Assembly: GCA_903928615.1 (NCBI GenBank)
Contig: CAIYRJ010000269.1
Location: 1-11,156 of the forward strand
Length of the DNA stretch: 11,156 nucleotides
Direction: 5' to 3'
Source of the DNA: an uncultured Actinomycetes bacterium
GTDB lineage: Bacteria; Actinomycetota; Thermoleophilia; Miltoncostaeales; Miltoncostaeaceae
The translations under genes were made by a program, and so were the position numbers. Below, piece by piece: positions 1 through 5,456 of the stretch (position 1 is the stretch's first letter; each line of letters starts with the position of its first letter). Below the pieces are notes generated by a model that was given only the letters and a program-made list of their open reading frames with translations, did not search any database and was not told the DNA's origin.

Positions 1-102
1 GCTCTCGTAGGCCTCACCCTTCTGCGCGAAGGTCTCGGGCAGGGCCGTCGCGACGTCGCGGGCCACCGACGGCTTCTCGCAGATGATGAGTTTCTTGCTC
101 AC
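1..102 (-). CDS. topB: Type IA DNA topoisomerase (topoisomerase III-like), N-terminal fragment
   Basis: Only the first 34 codons are in the window; the gene runs off the left edge. The peptide begins MSKKLIICEKPSVARDVA, the opening strand and loop of a TOPRIM domain. The EKPSVARD signature (Glu9 would be the catalytic acid/base that helps position Mg2+) is typical of topoisomerase III-like enzymes; topoisomerase I proteins usually show an ESPAKAKTI version here. Such enzymes nick and rejoin single strands through a 5'-phosphotyrosine to relax or decatenate DNA. The GTG at 100-102 is chosen because no other in-frame start lies just upstream and the TOPRIM strand follows at once. No Shine-Dalgarno sequence is visible, but a -10-like box ends nine bases before the start. 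The catalytic tyrosine domain is outside the window, so the TopA/TopB assignment rests on this motif alone. Confidence 0.75.
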   Translation of the reverse strand, partial: MSKKLIICEKPSVARDVATALPETFAQKGEAYES

Positions 103-111
103 GGGGCGGGC

Positions 112-142
112 ACCATAGCACCGGCCTTCGTGGCGAAATCAA
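112..142 (-). promoter_or_regulatory. Putative promoter of the topoisomerase gene
   Basis: Read on the minus strand, TTGATT (137-142) and TATGGT (112-117) are separated by 19 bases. Each matches the sigma-70/SigA consensus at four of six positions, including the TANNNT core. The -10 box ends nine bases before the GTG start, so transcription should begin at or within about three bases of the start codon. That would give a leaderless or nearly leaderless mRNA and fits the missing ribosome-binding site. The 19-base spacer is slightly long. This is inference from sequence only. Confidence 0.4.
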
Positions 143-208
143 GCCGATGCGTCACGCCCGGCCCCCGGAACGGCGCCGCCGCCCGGTCGCCCGAAGGGCG
201 CCCCGGGG

Positions 209-1237
209 CTATCCGAAGAAGGGCGTGGCCAGGTCGTAGAAGGCGGGGGGCACCGTCTTGAGCGTGCCCACCGCCTCGGCCAGCGGCACGTCGGCCACGG
301 TGTCGCCGCGCAGCGCGGCCATGCGGCCGTAGAGGCCCTCCTGCACCATCTCGGCGGCGCGTGTCCCGAAGCGCGTGGCCAGCACCCGGTCGCGCGCCGA
401 CGGCGACCCGCCCCGCTGGATGTGGCCCAGCACGGTAACCCGGGTGTCGTATCCGGTCGCCTCGCGGATCACCACTCCCAGCCGGTCGCCCACGCCCTGC
501 TGGGCCAGCCGCGCGTGGCCGAACTCGTCGAGCTCGCCCTGGCCGCCGGCGTCGCCCAGGTCGACCCCCTCGCTCACCACCACGATCGAGTAGTCGAGGT
601 CGCGCGCGTGGCGCTGGTTGATGGCGGAGAGCAGGCCGTCGATGTCGGGCTTCTTCTCGGGGATCAGGATGTAGTCGGCACCGCCCGCGATGCCGGAGTA
701 GAGGGCGATCCATCCGGCGTGGCGGCCCATGACCTCGACGACCATCACGCGGTCGTGGCTCTCGGCCGTGGTGTGCAGGCGGTCGATCGCCTCGGTGGCG
801 ATCTGCACGGCGGTGTCGAACCCGAAGGTGAAGTCCGTGCCCGAGAGGTCGTTGTCGATCGTCTTGGGCACGCCCACCACGGGCACGCCGTGCTCGGCAT
901 GCAGCCGGTTGGCCGCGCCCAGGGTGTCCTCGCCGCCGATGGCCACCAGGGCGTCGATGCCGAGCCGGGCGAAGCCGTCGAGGGCGGCCTGGGTGGCGTC
1001 GTCGTCGCGGAAGGGGTTGGTGCGCGAGCTCTTCAGGATCGTGCCGCCGCGGGCGAGGATGCCGCTCACGTCTCCGGGGGTCAGGGGCTCGGCATCGGCC
1101 TCGATGAGGCCCTTCCAGCCGCGCAGGATTCCCACGTGCTCGTGCCCGAACCTCCGCGCGCCCACCTTCACCACGGCGCGGATCACCGCGTTGAGCCCGG
1201 GGCAGTCGCCCCCACCGGTCAGGATCCCCACGCGCAT
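209..1237 (-). CDS. pfkA: 6-phosphofructokinase, probably pyrophosphate-dependent
   Basis: A complete 342-residue phosphofructokinase that phosphorylates fructose 6-phosphate to fructose 1,6-bisphosphate in cytosolic glycolysis. Visible motifs are the N-terminal nucleotide/phosphate loop LTGGGDCPGLNAVIR (residues 6-20), GGEDT (101-105), PKTIDND (124-130) with the catalytic Asp128, MGRHAGW (170-176) and HIQRGG (272-277). ATP-dependent enzymes of the E. coli type carry GGDGS and GTIDND. Here Asp104 and Lys125 occupy the two positions that mark PPi-dependent enzymes, such as the Amycolatopsis methanolica protein. PPi is therefore the likelier phosphoryl donor, the reaction should be reversible, and the symbol pfp would then suit better. 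Length is normal for this group. The ATG at 1235-1237 is chosen because MRVGILTGGGD is the standard family start. There is no Shine-Dalgarno sequence, but a promoter sits directly in front. Family assignment is very secure; donor choice is a prediction. Confidence 0.96.
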   Translation of the reverse strand: MRVGILTGGGDCPGLNAVIRAVVKVGARRFGHEHVGILRGWKGLIEADAEPLTPGDVSGILARGGTILKSSRTNPFRDDDATQAALDGFARLGIDALVAIGGEDTLGAANRLHAEHGVPVVGVPKTIDNDLSGTDFTFGFDTAVQIATEAIDRLHTTAESHDRVMVVEVMGRHAGWIALYSGIAGGADYILIPEKKPDIDGLLSAINQRHARDLDYSIVVVSEGVDLGDAGGQGELDEFGHARLAQQGVGDRLGVVIREATGYDTRVTVLGHIQRGGSPSARDRVLATRFGTRAAEMVQEGLYGRMAALRGDTVADVPLAEAVGTLKTVPPAFYDLATPFFG

Positions 1238-1243
1238 GCAGTG

Positions 1244-1273
1244 ACGGTACCGGCGCGCGCGGGGGACGGGCAA
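1244..1273 (-). promoter_or_regulatory. Putative promoter of the phosphofructokinase gene, giving a leaderless transcript
   Basis: On the minus strand TTGCCC (1268-1273) is followed after 18 bases by TACCGT (1244-1249), and six bases later by the ATG of the phosphofructokinase (1237). The -35 matches consensus at four of six positions and the -10 has the essential TANNNT pattern. The predicted transcription start coincides with the A of the ATG. No ribosome-binding site is present, as expected for a leaderless mRNA. Confidence 0.45.
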
Positions 1274-1314
1274 CCCGCTGTTAGGGTCAGGCGGATTCGA
1301 CGTCCGAGGAGACC

Positions 1315-1365
1315 ATGACCCGAGCACGACCCGTTCCCCTCCGCACGTGGCCCGGGACCGCATGA
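1315..1365 (+). CDS. Short leader ORF upstream of the hydrolase (possible coupled leader peptide)
   Basis: A 16-codon reading frame, MTRARPVPLRTWPGTA, starts with ATG three bases after GAGGAG (1306-1311), the best ribosome-binding sequence in this intergenic region. It ends in a TGA at 1363-1365 that overlaps the ATG of the hydrolase at 1362 (ATGA), a geometry that commonly couples translation. It shows no run of a single regulatory amino acid of the attenuator type. A weak -10-like TAGGGT lies at 1282-1287 without a recognisable -35. The frame may be a translated leader or chance; the ribosome-binding site and the exact overlap are what favour it. Confidence 0.3.
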   Translation: MTRARPVPLRTWPGTA

Positions 1366-2156
1366 TGAGCGGGGAGCGCCGCGTGCGCGATCTTCCGGGC
1401 GCGCGGGTCGCGTACGACCTCGCAGGCGATGGCCCGCCCGTCGTGCTCATCCACGGATGGGCGTGCCGGCGCAGTGACTTCGCGGGGGTGGCCGATGACC
1501 TGGCGCGCGACCACCGGGTGATGGCCATCGACCTTCCGTGGCACGGGGAGTCCACGGCCGAGAGCCCGCGCTGGACCATGGATGACCTCGGCGCCCTGGT
1601 GGATGCCGTGGTGGCGGACGAGGGCATGCGCGGCGCGGCGATGGTGGGCCACTCCATGGGCGTGACCGTGGCCATCGAGGCCGTGCTGGCCGGTGCGGGC
1701 CAGCGCATCATCGGCCTCGACGGGCTCACCTTCATGCACATGTACCCGAAGCAGCCGGCCGACCGGCGCGAGGCCACGCTCGCGCCATATCGCGAGGACT
1801 TCCCGGCGGCCGTGCGCGGCCTGTGCGAGCGCGCCGCGGCCCCCGACACGGACCCCTCGCTCACGGCGCAGATCGCGGACCGCATGGCCGAGATGGATCC
1901 CGAGGCCGGCGTGCGCCTGCTGGGGGCGCTGCTCGACTGGGACATGGACGCCGCCCTCGGCCGGGCCGACGCCCTCGGCCTGCACATCACCGCGCTCGCG
2001 GCCGGCGCCATGCTCGCCCCCGAGGTGATGCAGGCCTACGGCCATCGCTTCGAGATCGTCCCGGTCGACCTCGGCGGCCACTTCTACCTGCTGGAGCGCC
2101 CGGCCGAGACCGCAGCGCTCATCCGCCGCGCCCTCACCCCGGTGTCAGGCACGTAA
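1362..2156 (+). CDS. Alpha/beta hydrolase fold protein
   Basis: A 264-residue protein with the alpha/beta hydrolase fold, probably a cytosolic esterase, lipase or related hydrolase; the substrate cannot be told. Motifs, numbered from this start: VVLIHGWA (27-34) forms the oxyanion-hole turn, GHSMG (96-100) is the nucleophile elbow with Ser98, and GGHFYLLERP (238-247) supplies His240. A mostly helical cap lies between about residues 120 and 200. The usual third member of the triad, an Asp in a GDxD-like turn after strand 7, is not seen: the matching stretch reads TALAAGAMLAPEV. The ATG at 1362 is chosen because a leader ORF stops across it (ATGA). Alternatives are GTG 1347 and GTG 1383; the latter follows GGGGAG (1371-1376) by six bases and is nearly as good. 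The gene diverges from the phosphofructokinase and ends inside a large palindrome. Confidence 0.87.
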   Translation: MMSGERRVRDLPGARVAYDLAGDGPPVVLIHGWACRRSDFAGVADDLARDHRVMAIDLPWHGESTAESPRWTMDDLGALVDAVVADEGMRGAAMVGHSMGVTVAIEAVLAGAGQRIIGLDGLTFMHMYPKQPADRREATLAPYREDFPAAVRGLCERAAAPDTDPSLTAQIADRMAEMDPEAGVRLLGALLDWDMDAALGRADALGLHITALAAGAMLAPEVMQAYGHRFEIVPVDLGGHFYLLERPAETAALIRRALTPVSGT

Positions 2157-2202
2157 CCATCAGGCGCCGGGCGCCGAACGGTTGCGTGCCTGACACCGGG
2201 GT
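2136..2202. repeat. 67-nt near-perfect palindrome between convergent genes (bidirectional terminator or REP-like element)
   Basis: Bases 2136-2168 pair with 2170-2202 about a single central base at 2169. Of 33 pairs, 29 are Watson-Crick, one is G-T (2154/2184) and three are mismatched (2159/2179, 2161/2177, 2162/2176). The outer 18 bp are perfect (ACCCCGGTGTCAGGCACG and its complement). The left arm includes the last codons and the stop of the hydrolase, and the right arm ends eight bases before the stop of the convergent MFS gene. Either transcript would fold into the same very stable hairpin. No T-run follows on either side, so if it is a terminator it is not the classic U-tract type. The TGTCAGGCAC core resembles dispersed palindromic repeats. 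Confidence 0.85.
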
Positions 2203-2210
2203 TCTCCTCA

Positions 2211-3458
2211 TCACGCGTCCGGGTCGCGCGCCGGGGTGATGTCCTCGAAGCGGTCGATCTTCCGGAGGCCCGGGAAGAACAGGCCCCAGAGGCCCGCCGC
2301 CCCGATGGACACCGCGCCGCCCACGGCGATGGCGGGCACGGTGCCGATGTACTGGGCCAGCACGCCGCTCTCGAAGGCACCGAGTTCGTTCGATGCGCCG
2401 ACGAAGACGCGCTCCACGGCCACCACGCGACCGCGCAGCCGGGCCGGGGTGAGGAGTGGGGTGAGGGTGGACCTCACGTACACGCTCACCATGTCGCTGC
2501 CCGAGAGCAGCAGCAGCGCCACGAAGGTGAGCCAGTAGCTGGTGGAGATGCCCATGACGATGGTGAACACGCCGAACCCGGCAACGGCGGCCAGCAGCAC
2601 GGGGCCGACGTGCCGTCGTATCGGGCGCCCCGCCAGCACCAGGCCCACGGCCACCGCGCCGATCCCCGGCGCCGCGCGCAGCACGCCATAGCCCACCGCG
2701 CCCACCCCCAGGATGTCGCTCGCGATGATCGGCAGCAGCGCCGTGGCGCCGCCGAAGAGCACGGCCACGAGGTCCAGGCTGATCGCGCCAAGCAGCGCGG
2801 GCGTGTGGCGAATCAGCCTCAGGCCAGCGGTGGCGTCGCGCATGGTCGGCGGGCCGGTCACCGATGCCCGGTGCTCGGTGCCCACCCGTCGGGTGACGGT
2901 GAGCACCAGCAACACGGCCGCCACGTCGAGCAGCGCCGCGAGCGCATAGGGCGGGACGTTGCCCCAGGCCTGCAGCAGGCCGCCCACGAAGGGGCCGAAG
3001 ATCAGCGCGCCCTGCCACGTGGACGACGACAGGGCCATGGTGCGGGGGAGATCCGCTGCGCTCACCGCGGCGGCCAGCATGGGCGTGAACGCCGCGCTCG
3101 CGAACGACCGCCCCACGCCAAGCCCCGCGGCGAGGAAGTACAAGGGCATGGCGGATGTATTGCCCGACGCCGCGTCCGCCGCGAGCAGCACGGCCATGAG
3201 GATCACGACCCCCATGCCCGCCGCGGTCACGAGCCGGCGGTCGAGGCGGTCGGCCATCTGTCCCGCCGGCAGCGCGAACGCCAGCGCGGGGAGGAACTCC
3301 GCGAGGCCGATGAGCCCCAGCGTGAGCGCGCTCCCGGTGCGCTCGTAGGCCTGCCAGCCCAGCGCGGCGGCCACCACCCCGAAGGTGAGGGTGCTCAGCA
3401 GCTGCGCGCCGAGCAGGCGCGCGACGTCGGGGTTCCGCAGGAGGGCGCGGGCGTTCAC
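2211..3458 (-). CDS. MFS transporter, MFS_3 / EntS-like efflux family
   Basis: A 415-residue membrane protein with about 12 hydrophobic segments, spread from residue 15 to 397. The motif A loop between helices 2 and 3 reads GQMADRLDRR (66-75). The stretch DLVAVLFGGATALLP (229-243) and the later NELGAFESG (357-365) are hallmarks of the MFS_3 group, which includes the enterobactin exporter EntS and many actinobacterial drug or metabolite exporters. It most likely uses the proton gradient to export a small molecule from the cytoplasm; the substrate is unknown. The GTG at 3456-3458 fits the family start (RNPDVARLLGAQLLS near the N-terminus). No clear ribosome-binding site is visible. It is convergent with the hydrolase, and a copy of GGTGTCAGGC lies just beyond each end of the gene. 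Confidence 0.9.
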   Translation of the reverse strand: MNARALLRNPDVARLLGAQLLSTLTFGVVAAALGWQAYERTGSALTLGLIGLAEFLPALAFALPAGQMADRLDRRLVTAAGMGVVILMAVLLAADAASGNTSAMPLYFLAAGLGVGRSFASAAFTPMLAAAVSAADLPRTMALSSSTWQGALIFGPFVGGLLQAWGNVPPYALAALLDVAAVLLVLTVTRRVGTEHRASVTGPPTMRDATAGLRLIRHTPALLGAISLDLVAVLFGGATALLPIIASDILGVGAVGYGVLRAAPGIGAVAVGLVLAGRPIRRHVGPVLLAAVAGFGVFTIVMGISTSYWLTFVALLLLSGSDMVSVYVRSTLTPLLTPARLRGRVVAVERVFVGASNELGAFESGVLAQYIGTVPAIAVGGAVSIGAAGLWGLFFPGLRKIDRFEDITPARDPDA

Positions 3459-3484
3459 GCGCTCAGGGTGTCAGGCCCGAAGCG

Positions 3485-3515
3485 GCGAAGGGCCACCCAA
3501 CGGGCGGCCCTTCGC
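3485..3515 (-). terminator. Possible hairpin terminator downstream of tRNA-Glu
   Basis: GCGAAGGGCC (3485-3494) and GGCCCTTCGC (3506-3515) form a perfect 10-bp stem with an 11-nt loop. The hairpin begins seven bases past the 3' end of tRNA-Glu and ends 27 bases before the MFS start. No U-tract follows. It could end the tRNA transcript or form a structured leader for the MFS mRNA. Confidence 0.45.
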
Positions 3516-3521
3516 GTGAGG

Positions 3522-3594
3522 TAGCGCATACGGGATTTGAACCCGTGTTACCGCCGTGAGAGGGCGGCGTCCTAGGCCCCTAGACGAATGCGCC
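3522..3594 (-). tRNA. trnE: tRNA-Glu (anticodon CTC)
   Basis: A 73-nt cloverleaf on the minus strand. The acceptor stem GGCGCAT pairs with ATGCGCT and has a G1-U72 wobble. The anticodon stem CCGCC/GGCGG holds the loop CTCTCAC, giving anticodon CTC (3558-3560) for GAG codons. The T arm is ACGGG-TTCAAAT-CCCGT and the discriminator base is A73. CCA is not encoded; the next bases are CCT. The D arm GTCTAG...GGAC is typical of tRNA-Glu. A G1-U72 end is, to my recollection, usual for actinobacterial tRNA-Glu, so I do not treat it as a defect. Confidence 0.95.
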
Positions 3595-3669
3595 ACGTGA
3601 GCCCTGCGAGGTACTTCATGGGTACTGCGTGCGGGCATTATTGCGAATGCGCCGCCGGTCGTGAAGTGA

Positions 3670-3741
3670 CTGGGGGAGGAGGACTCGAACCCCCGCTCCT
3701 GGGACCAGAACCCAGTGTCCTACCAGCTAGACGATCCCCCA
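3670..3741 (-). tRNA. trnQ: tRNA-Gln (anticodon CTG)
   Basis: A 72-nt cloverleaf on the minus strand. The acceptor stem TGGGGGA pairs with TCCCCCA, giving U1-A72, and the discriminator is G73; both are identity elements of tRNA-Gln. The anticodon stem CTGGG/CCCAG holds the loop TTCTGGT, anticodon CTG (3706-3708), reading CAG. The T stem GGGGG/CCTCC contains one G-U pair. CCA is not encoded. It begins 36 bases after the decarboxylase stop and lies 75 bases before tRNA-Glu on the same strand, so the two tRNAs may be cotranscribed. I found no convincing promoter in either gap. Confidence 0.95.
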
Positions 3742-3777
3742 TCGCCTCACGGCCGCCGGGAAGGTAGCAAAGGGCCG

Positions 3778-5424
3778 CTAGCCCATGAGGTCGGCAAGGC
3801 CCTCGCCCAGCGCCTTGAGCCCGCGCGGCACATCGAGCTTGTCGAGGTCGACCTGGATGATGTACGCCGTGTCGCGGTCCTTGCGCGCACGCGCGAGCGC
3901 CTCGTCGAGCTGCTCGGGGGTGTGCACCTGGATGCCGATGGCGCCCACCACCGCGCCCACGGCCGCGTAGTCCCACTGGGCGATGTCGTTGAAGTCGCCG
4001 TCATGGATGCTGCGCTCGGCGCCGTATCCGTGGTTGTCGAGCACCAGGACGATCGGCGCCACGCCCTCGCGCACGGCGGTGGACAGGTCGAACCCGGTCA
4101 TCTGGAACGAGCCGTCTCCCACGAGCACGATCGGGCGTCCCTTGCCCCGCGCCAGCGCCGCGCCGTACGAGGCCGGCACCGCGAAGCCCATCCCCACGTA
4201 CAGCCGGGCGATGTGGAACTGCCCGCTGCGGTTGAGGCGGGCGTCCATCGACAGGTGCGCGCCCACGCCGACGTCGCACACCACGATGTCCGACTTCTCG
4301 ACGAACCGCTGCAGGCGGTCTGCCACCACGCCGGTGGTGATGCGGTCGGAGTCGGTCACCTCATCCGCCCACGCGTGCGGGAGGTTCTTCGGCACCTTGT
4401 TGGGCTTGATCTCGTCGATGCGCCGCTCGAGCACGTGGGCGATGCCCGCCAGGTCCACGCCCTCGTAGAAGCGATGCTCCACGCTCGTGCCCGTGGCACT
4501 GAAGTGGATGCGGTTCTCGGGGGCGATGTTCGCGGTGAAGGCCCCGGTGGTGATGTCGTTGATGTTCACGCCCACCTGGATCACGAGGTCCACCGACTCC
4601 ACGTACTCGCGAAGCTCGGGGGTCGAGCCCGCGCCTACGTACACCCCCATCACGAGCGGGTGGGTCTCGTCCACGGCCCCCTTGCCCATCACCGACTCCA
4701 CCATCGGGATGCCCGTGGCCTCGGCGAACGCCAGCACGCGGTCGCCGTACTGCAGGCTGCGCGCGCCGTGGCCCACCCACATGACGGGGCGCTTCGATCG
4801 ATTGATGCGGGCGATCACGTCATCGGCCGCCGCGGTGAGCCGCGATGCCGGCACGAGCGTCTCGGCGGGGCGGGTCACGGGATGGGGCGACTCGGGCACC
4901 GCGCCGATGAGGTCGCGCGGCAGCTCGATGTACCCCGGCAGAAGGTCCTCCTGCACGTTCATGAGGAGCCAGTCGATCTGGTCGTAGGCCTCGTCCGGGT
5001 CGTCGAGCAGCACGCAGTACGGCGCGATCTCCTGCATCATCCGGTACGGGGAGTCCATGTCTGCCGAGGGCATGTGGTGGATGCGCCGCCCGTCGCGCTC
5101 CGCCATGCCGGGGGCGCCGCCGATCACCACCAGCGGCACGCGCTCGGCGTTGGCGCTGCCCACGGCGGCCATCGTGGCCAGGATGCCCACCCCGTAGGTC
5201 ACGGCCACGGCGCCGAGGCCCTTCTCGCGCGCGAAGCCGTCGGCCGCGTAGGTGGCGGCCTCCTCGCGCGTGCAGTTGACCATTCGCGTGCCGCGCTCGT
5301 CGCCGATCACGTGCAGGCCGAGGATGAAGTCACCGGGCACGCCGAAGATGTGATCCACGCCCTTCTTCGAGAGCGCCTCGATGAGGTACTCGCCGACCGA
5401 GAGTCGCGTCTTCTTGTTGGGCAT
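3778..5424 (-). CDS. Thiamine-diphosphate 2-keto-acid decarboxylase, pyruvate/indolepyruvate decarboxylase family
   Basis: A 548-residue enzyme of normal length for the family, which turns a 2-keto acid into an aldehyde and CO2 in the cytosol. It has the three-domain order of these enzymes: pyrimidine-binding (about 5-180), central (about 190-340) and pyrophosphate-binding (about 350-540). The family's catalytic residues are all visible: Asp32 in GVPGDF, Glu54 (cofactor-activating) before AATYAADGFAR, the His116-His117 pair and Glu470 in GYGAE. The ThDP motif runs from GDGS (436-439) to DN (463-464), and IHDGDFNDIAQWDY closely follows the bacterial pyruvate decarboxylase pattern. By eye alignment with the Zymomonas enzyme, pocket residues Trp392 and Ile472 become Ala389 and Ala469, which suggests a bulkier substrate than pyruvate, such as an aromatic or branched keto acid. 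The ATG is set by GGAGG six bases upstream. It lies 32 nt after two ABC genes on the same strand. Confidence 0.88.
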   Translation of the reverse strand: MPNKKTRLSVGEYLIEALSKKGVDHIFGVPGDFILGLHVIGDERGTRMVNCTREEAATYAADGFAREKGLGAVAVTYGVGILATMAAVGSANAERVPLVVIGGAPGMAERDGRRIHHMPSADMDSPYRMMQEIAPYCVLLDDPDEAYDQIDWLLMNVQEDLLPGYIELPRDLIGAVPESPHPVTRPAETLVPASRLTAAADDVIARINRSKRPVMWVGHGARSLQYGDRVLAFAEATGIPMVESVMGKGAVDETHPLVMGVYVGAGSTPELREYVESVDLVIQVGVNINDITTGAFTANIAPENRIHFSATGTSVEHRFYEGVDLAGIAHVLERRIDEIKPNKVPKNLPHAWADEVTDSDRITTGVVADRLQRFVEKSDIVVCDVGVGAHLSMDARLNRSGQFHIARLYVGMGFAVPASYGAALARGKGRPIVLVGDGSFQMTGFDLSTAVREGVAPIVLVLDNHGYGAERSIHDGDFNDIAQWDYAAVGAVVGAIGIQVHTPEQLDEALARARKDRDTAYIIQVDLDKLDVPRGLKALGEGLADLMG

Positions 5425-5425
5425 G

Positions 5426-5435
5426 GGAGGCCTCC
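5426..5435 (-). promoter_or_regulatory. Ribosome-binding site of the decarboxylase, inside a 10-bp palindrome
   Basis: GGAGG (5431-5435 read on the minus strand) lies six bases before the ATG at 5424 and fixes the start. It is half of the perfect palindrome GGAGGCCTCC (5426-5435). A second strong anti-Shine-Dalgarno match, GAGGAGGT (5451-5458), overlaps the stop of the upstream ABC gene but has no start codon at a usable distance. Confidence 0.6.
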
Positions 5436-5456
5436 GGAACGAAAGGGGTTACCTCC

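Noticed and set aside
188..200. Short CGCCC-TTC-GGGCG hairpin after the phosphofructokinase stop
   Set aside because: Only five base pairs, no U-tract, and such matches are frequent at this GC content.
422..1318. Plus-strand 298-codon frame across the phosphofructokinase
   Set aside because: Codon-shadow composition (His, Val, Gly, Ala) antisense to a fully conserved enzyme; no domain seen.
1238..2011. N-terminal extension of the phosphofructokinase to 600 residues
   Set aside because: The extra 258 residues are antisense to the hydrolase and precede a canonical family start.
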